A stretch of 64,000 nt of DNA from Plotosus lineatus. Its lineage: Eukaryota; Chordata; Actinopteri; Siluriformes; Plotosidae. Within the stretch, counting starts at the first letter, position 1. Each line of letters begins with the position of its first letter. The notes below the pieces were generated by a model. The model saw only the letters and a program-made list of their open reading frames with translations. It made no database searches and had not been told where the DNA came from. Shown piece by piece: positions 63,061-64,000 of this stretch. The position numbers and the translations under genes were made by a program. The stretch spans positions 82,480,050 through 82,544,049 of the forward strand of contig CM045729.1 of assembly GCA_024760905.1 (NCBI GenBank), given 5' to 3'.

Positions 63061-64000
63061 ACAAGAAAATATCCAAGAAAATTTTCAAGAATTTTCAAAA
63101 AAAAATTTAAATTTTCAATTTTCATCATGGAACATTAGAACTCTTCTTGACTCAACCAGTCAGGGAGACCAGAAAGACGTACGGCCCTCATAAGCCAGAG
63201 AACTCACCCGCTACAATGTCGACATCGCTGCCCTCAGCAAAACACGCTTTCCCGACAAAGGCCAGCTCAGTGAGATTGGAGGCGGCTACACCTTCTTTTG
63301 GAGCGGCCGCAGCAATTAAGAGCGACGTGAGGCTGGTGTCGGATTTGCGATTAAAGACCATCTCGTATGAAAACCTGATTGTATACCAGAAGCATCAACG
63401 ATCGCCTTATGAAAGTCAAGTTCCCCCTGGACAGGGGGAGATCCGCAACCCTCATTAGCGCCTCCGCTCCCACCATGACAAACTCTGAAGATACTAAGGA
63501 GGAGTTCTATGAAGAACTGGATGCCCTCATCTCCACTGTTCTGCAGGCGGACAAGCTCCTACTCTTAGGCAACTTTAACGCTCATGTAGGTCAAGACCAC
63601 CAGGCATGGGAAGGAGTCCTCAGACCCCATGGATTCGGGAAATGTAAACAGTAATGGTCTCCTCCTGCTCAGAACGTGTGCCACCCATAGCTTAGCCATC
63701 ACCAACACCATGTTCCGCCTTCCAACCCGTAATAAAACGTCATGGATGCACCCTCGATCTAAGCATTGGCATCTCATCGACTGCGTCATTGTCAGAGCAA
63801 AGAACAGGCGGGATGTGCGTGTGACTAAGGCAATGGGTGCTGCTAACTGTTGGACAGACCATCGTCTCATCATTTCTAAGACCAATTTGCATATTCAGCC
63901 CAAGAGAAGACCACAAGGCCAGACAGTTGTGAAGAAGCTCAACATCAACAAGCTCAAGCTTCCTTCCGTTCAAGAAGAACTAGTAGCAAATTTAGAAAGC
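63061..64000 (+). pseudogene. Family F LINE endonuclease, runs off the window
   Basis: Plus strand: FSSWNIRTLLDSTSQGDQ at 63118-63171, then (shifted) a TRYNVDIAALSKTRF-like region near 63205-63250 and GGGYTFFWSGRSN near 63275-63315, [23 protein letters not shown] near 63405-63470, [20 protein letters not shown] at 63555-63615 and, in a further frame, ITNTMFRLPTRNKTSWMHPRSKHWHLIDCVIV near 63690-63790 and WTDHRLI near 63850. The catalytic GDFN is GNFN. Order and spacing are complete for an APE endonuclease. The element continues past 64000. Confidence 0.8.

Noticed and set aside
1..64000. CRISPR array, bacterial operons, phage or plasmid genes.
   Set aside because: No regularly spaced repeats with unique spacers and no bacterial gene organisation. 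All coding similarity is to eukaryotic transposable elements and retroviruses.
1..64000. Host protein-coding exons.
   Set aside because: No open frame matched a recognisable host protein. CFDP2-like similarity comes from the LINE endonuclease itself, not from a host gene.

Overview
The window looks like a gene-free stretch of teleost fish genome, packed with decayed and nested transposable elements. The case for a fish rests on a near-complete Rex3-like RTE retrotransposon, a Tc1-like transposon end with a TATGAAAAAATATCTGAA-type terminus, several copies of a tRNA-derived SINE, CFDP2-like RTE fragments and long GT microsatellites. No host exon, rRNA, tRNA gene, CRISPR array or bacterial operon is visible. 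Species cannot be named from the sequence.

Layout. 1-9 kb: fragments of an RTE-type LINE (called family A here), a jockey/CR1-like LINE with an unbroken endonuclease (family G), an L2/Rex1-like LINE (family H), a SINE and microsatellites. The A copy at 4421-5568 keeps a perfect 17-base target-site duplication. 9.2-16.4 kb: a minus-strand endogenous retrovirus (ERV) whose 5' LTR was split by a Rex3-like LINE of about 3.1 kb. 16.4-21.2 kb: Ty3/Gypsy, Tc1, family A and SINE remnants. 21.3-29.0 kb: plus-strand retroviral sequence in the order pol-env-LTR-gag-pol-env-LTR-leader, meaning a tandem provirus array that shares LTRs. All three primer binding sites match the 3' end of tRNA-Trp, and the env remnant resembles gamma-type transmembrane subunits.

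29-62.5 kb: a mosaic of five LINE families (A, C, D, E and A again in the opposite orientation) that recurs in a similar order: E, a piece of A endonuclease, D on the minus strand, A on the plus strand, A on the minus strand, a microsatellite, then E again. Several junctions between unrelated elements are the same at two or three loci about 7-12 kb apart. This implies duplication of composite blocks rather than independent insertion. 62.5-64 kb: the 5' end of another LINE (family F), running off the window.

Family letters A-H are local labels. A and Rex3 are assigned to the RTE clade with fair confidence; clades for C, D, E, F and G are not firmly assigned. Nearly every coding remnant has frameshifts, stops or deletions. 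The only long open frames are single domains: a G endonuclease, a retroviral protease, a retroviral integrase C-terminus, parts of Rex3 reverse transcriptase and an E endonuclease. Boundaries are read by eye and are approximate to about 10-50 bases unless a duplication, LTR edge or tandem repeat fixes them.
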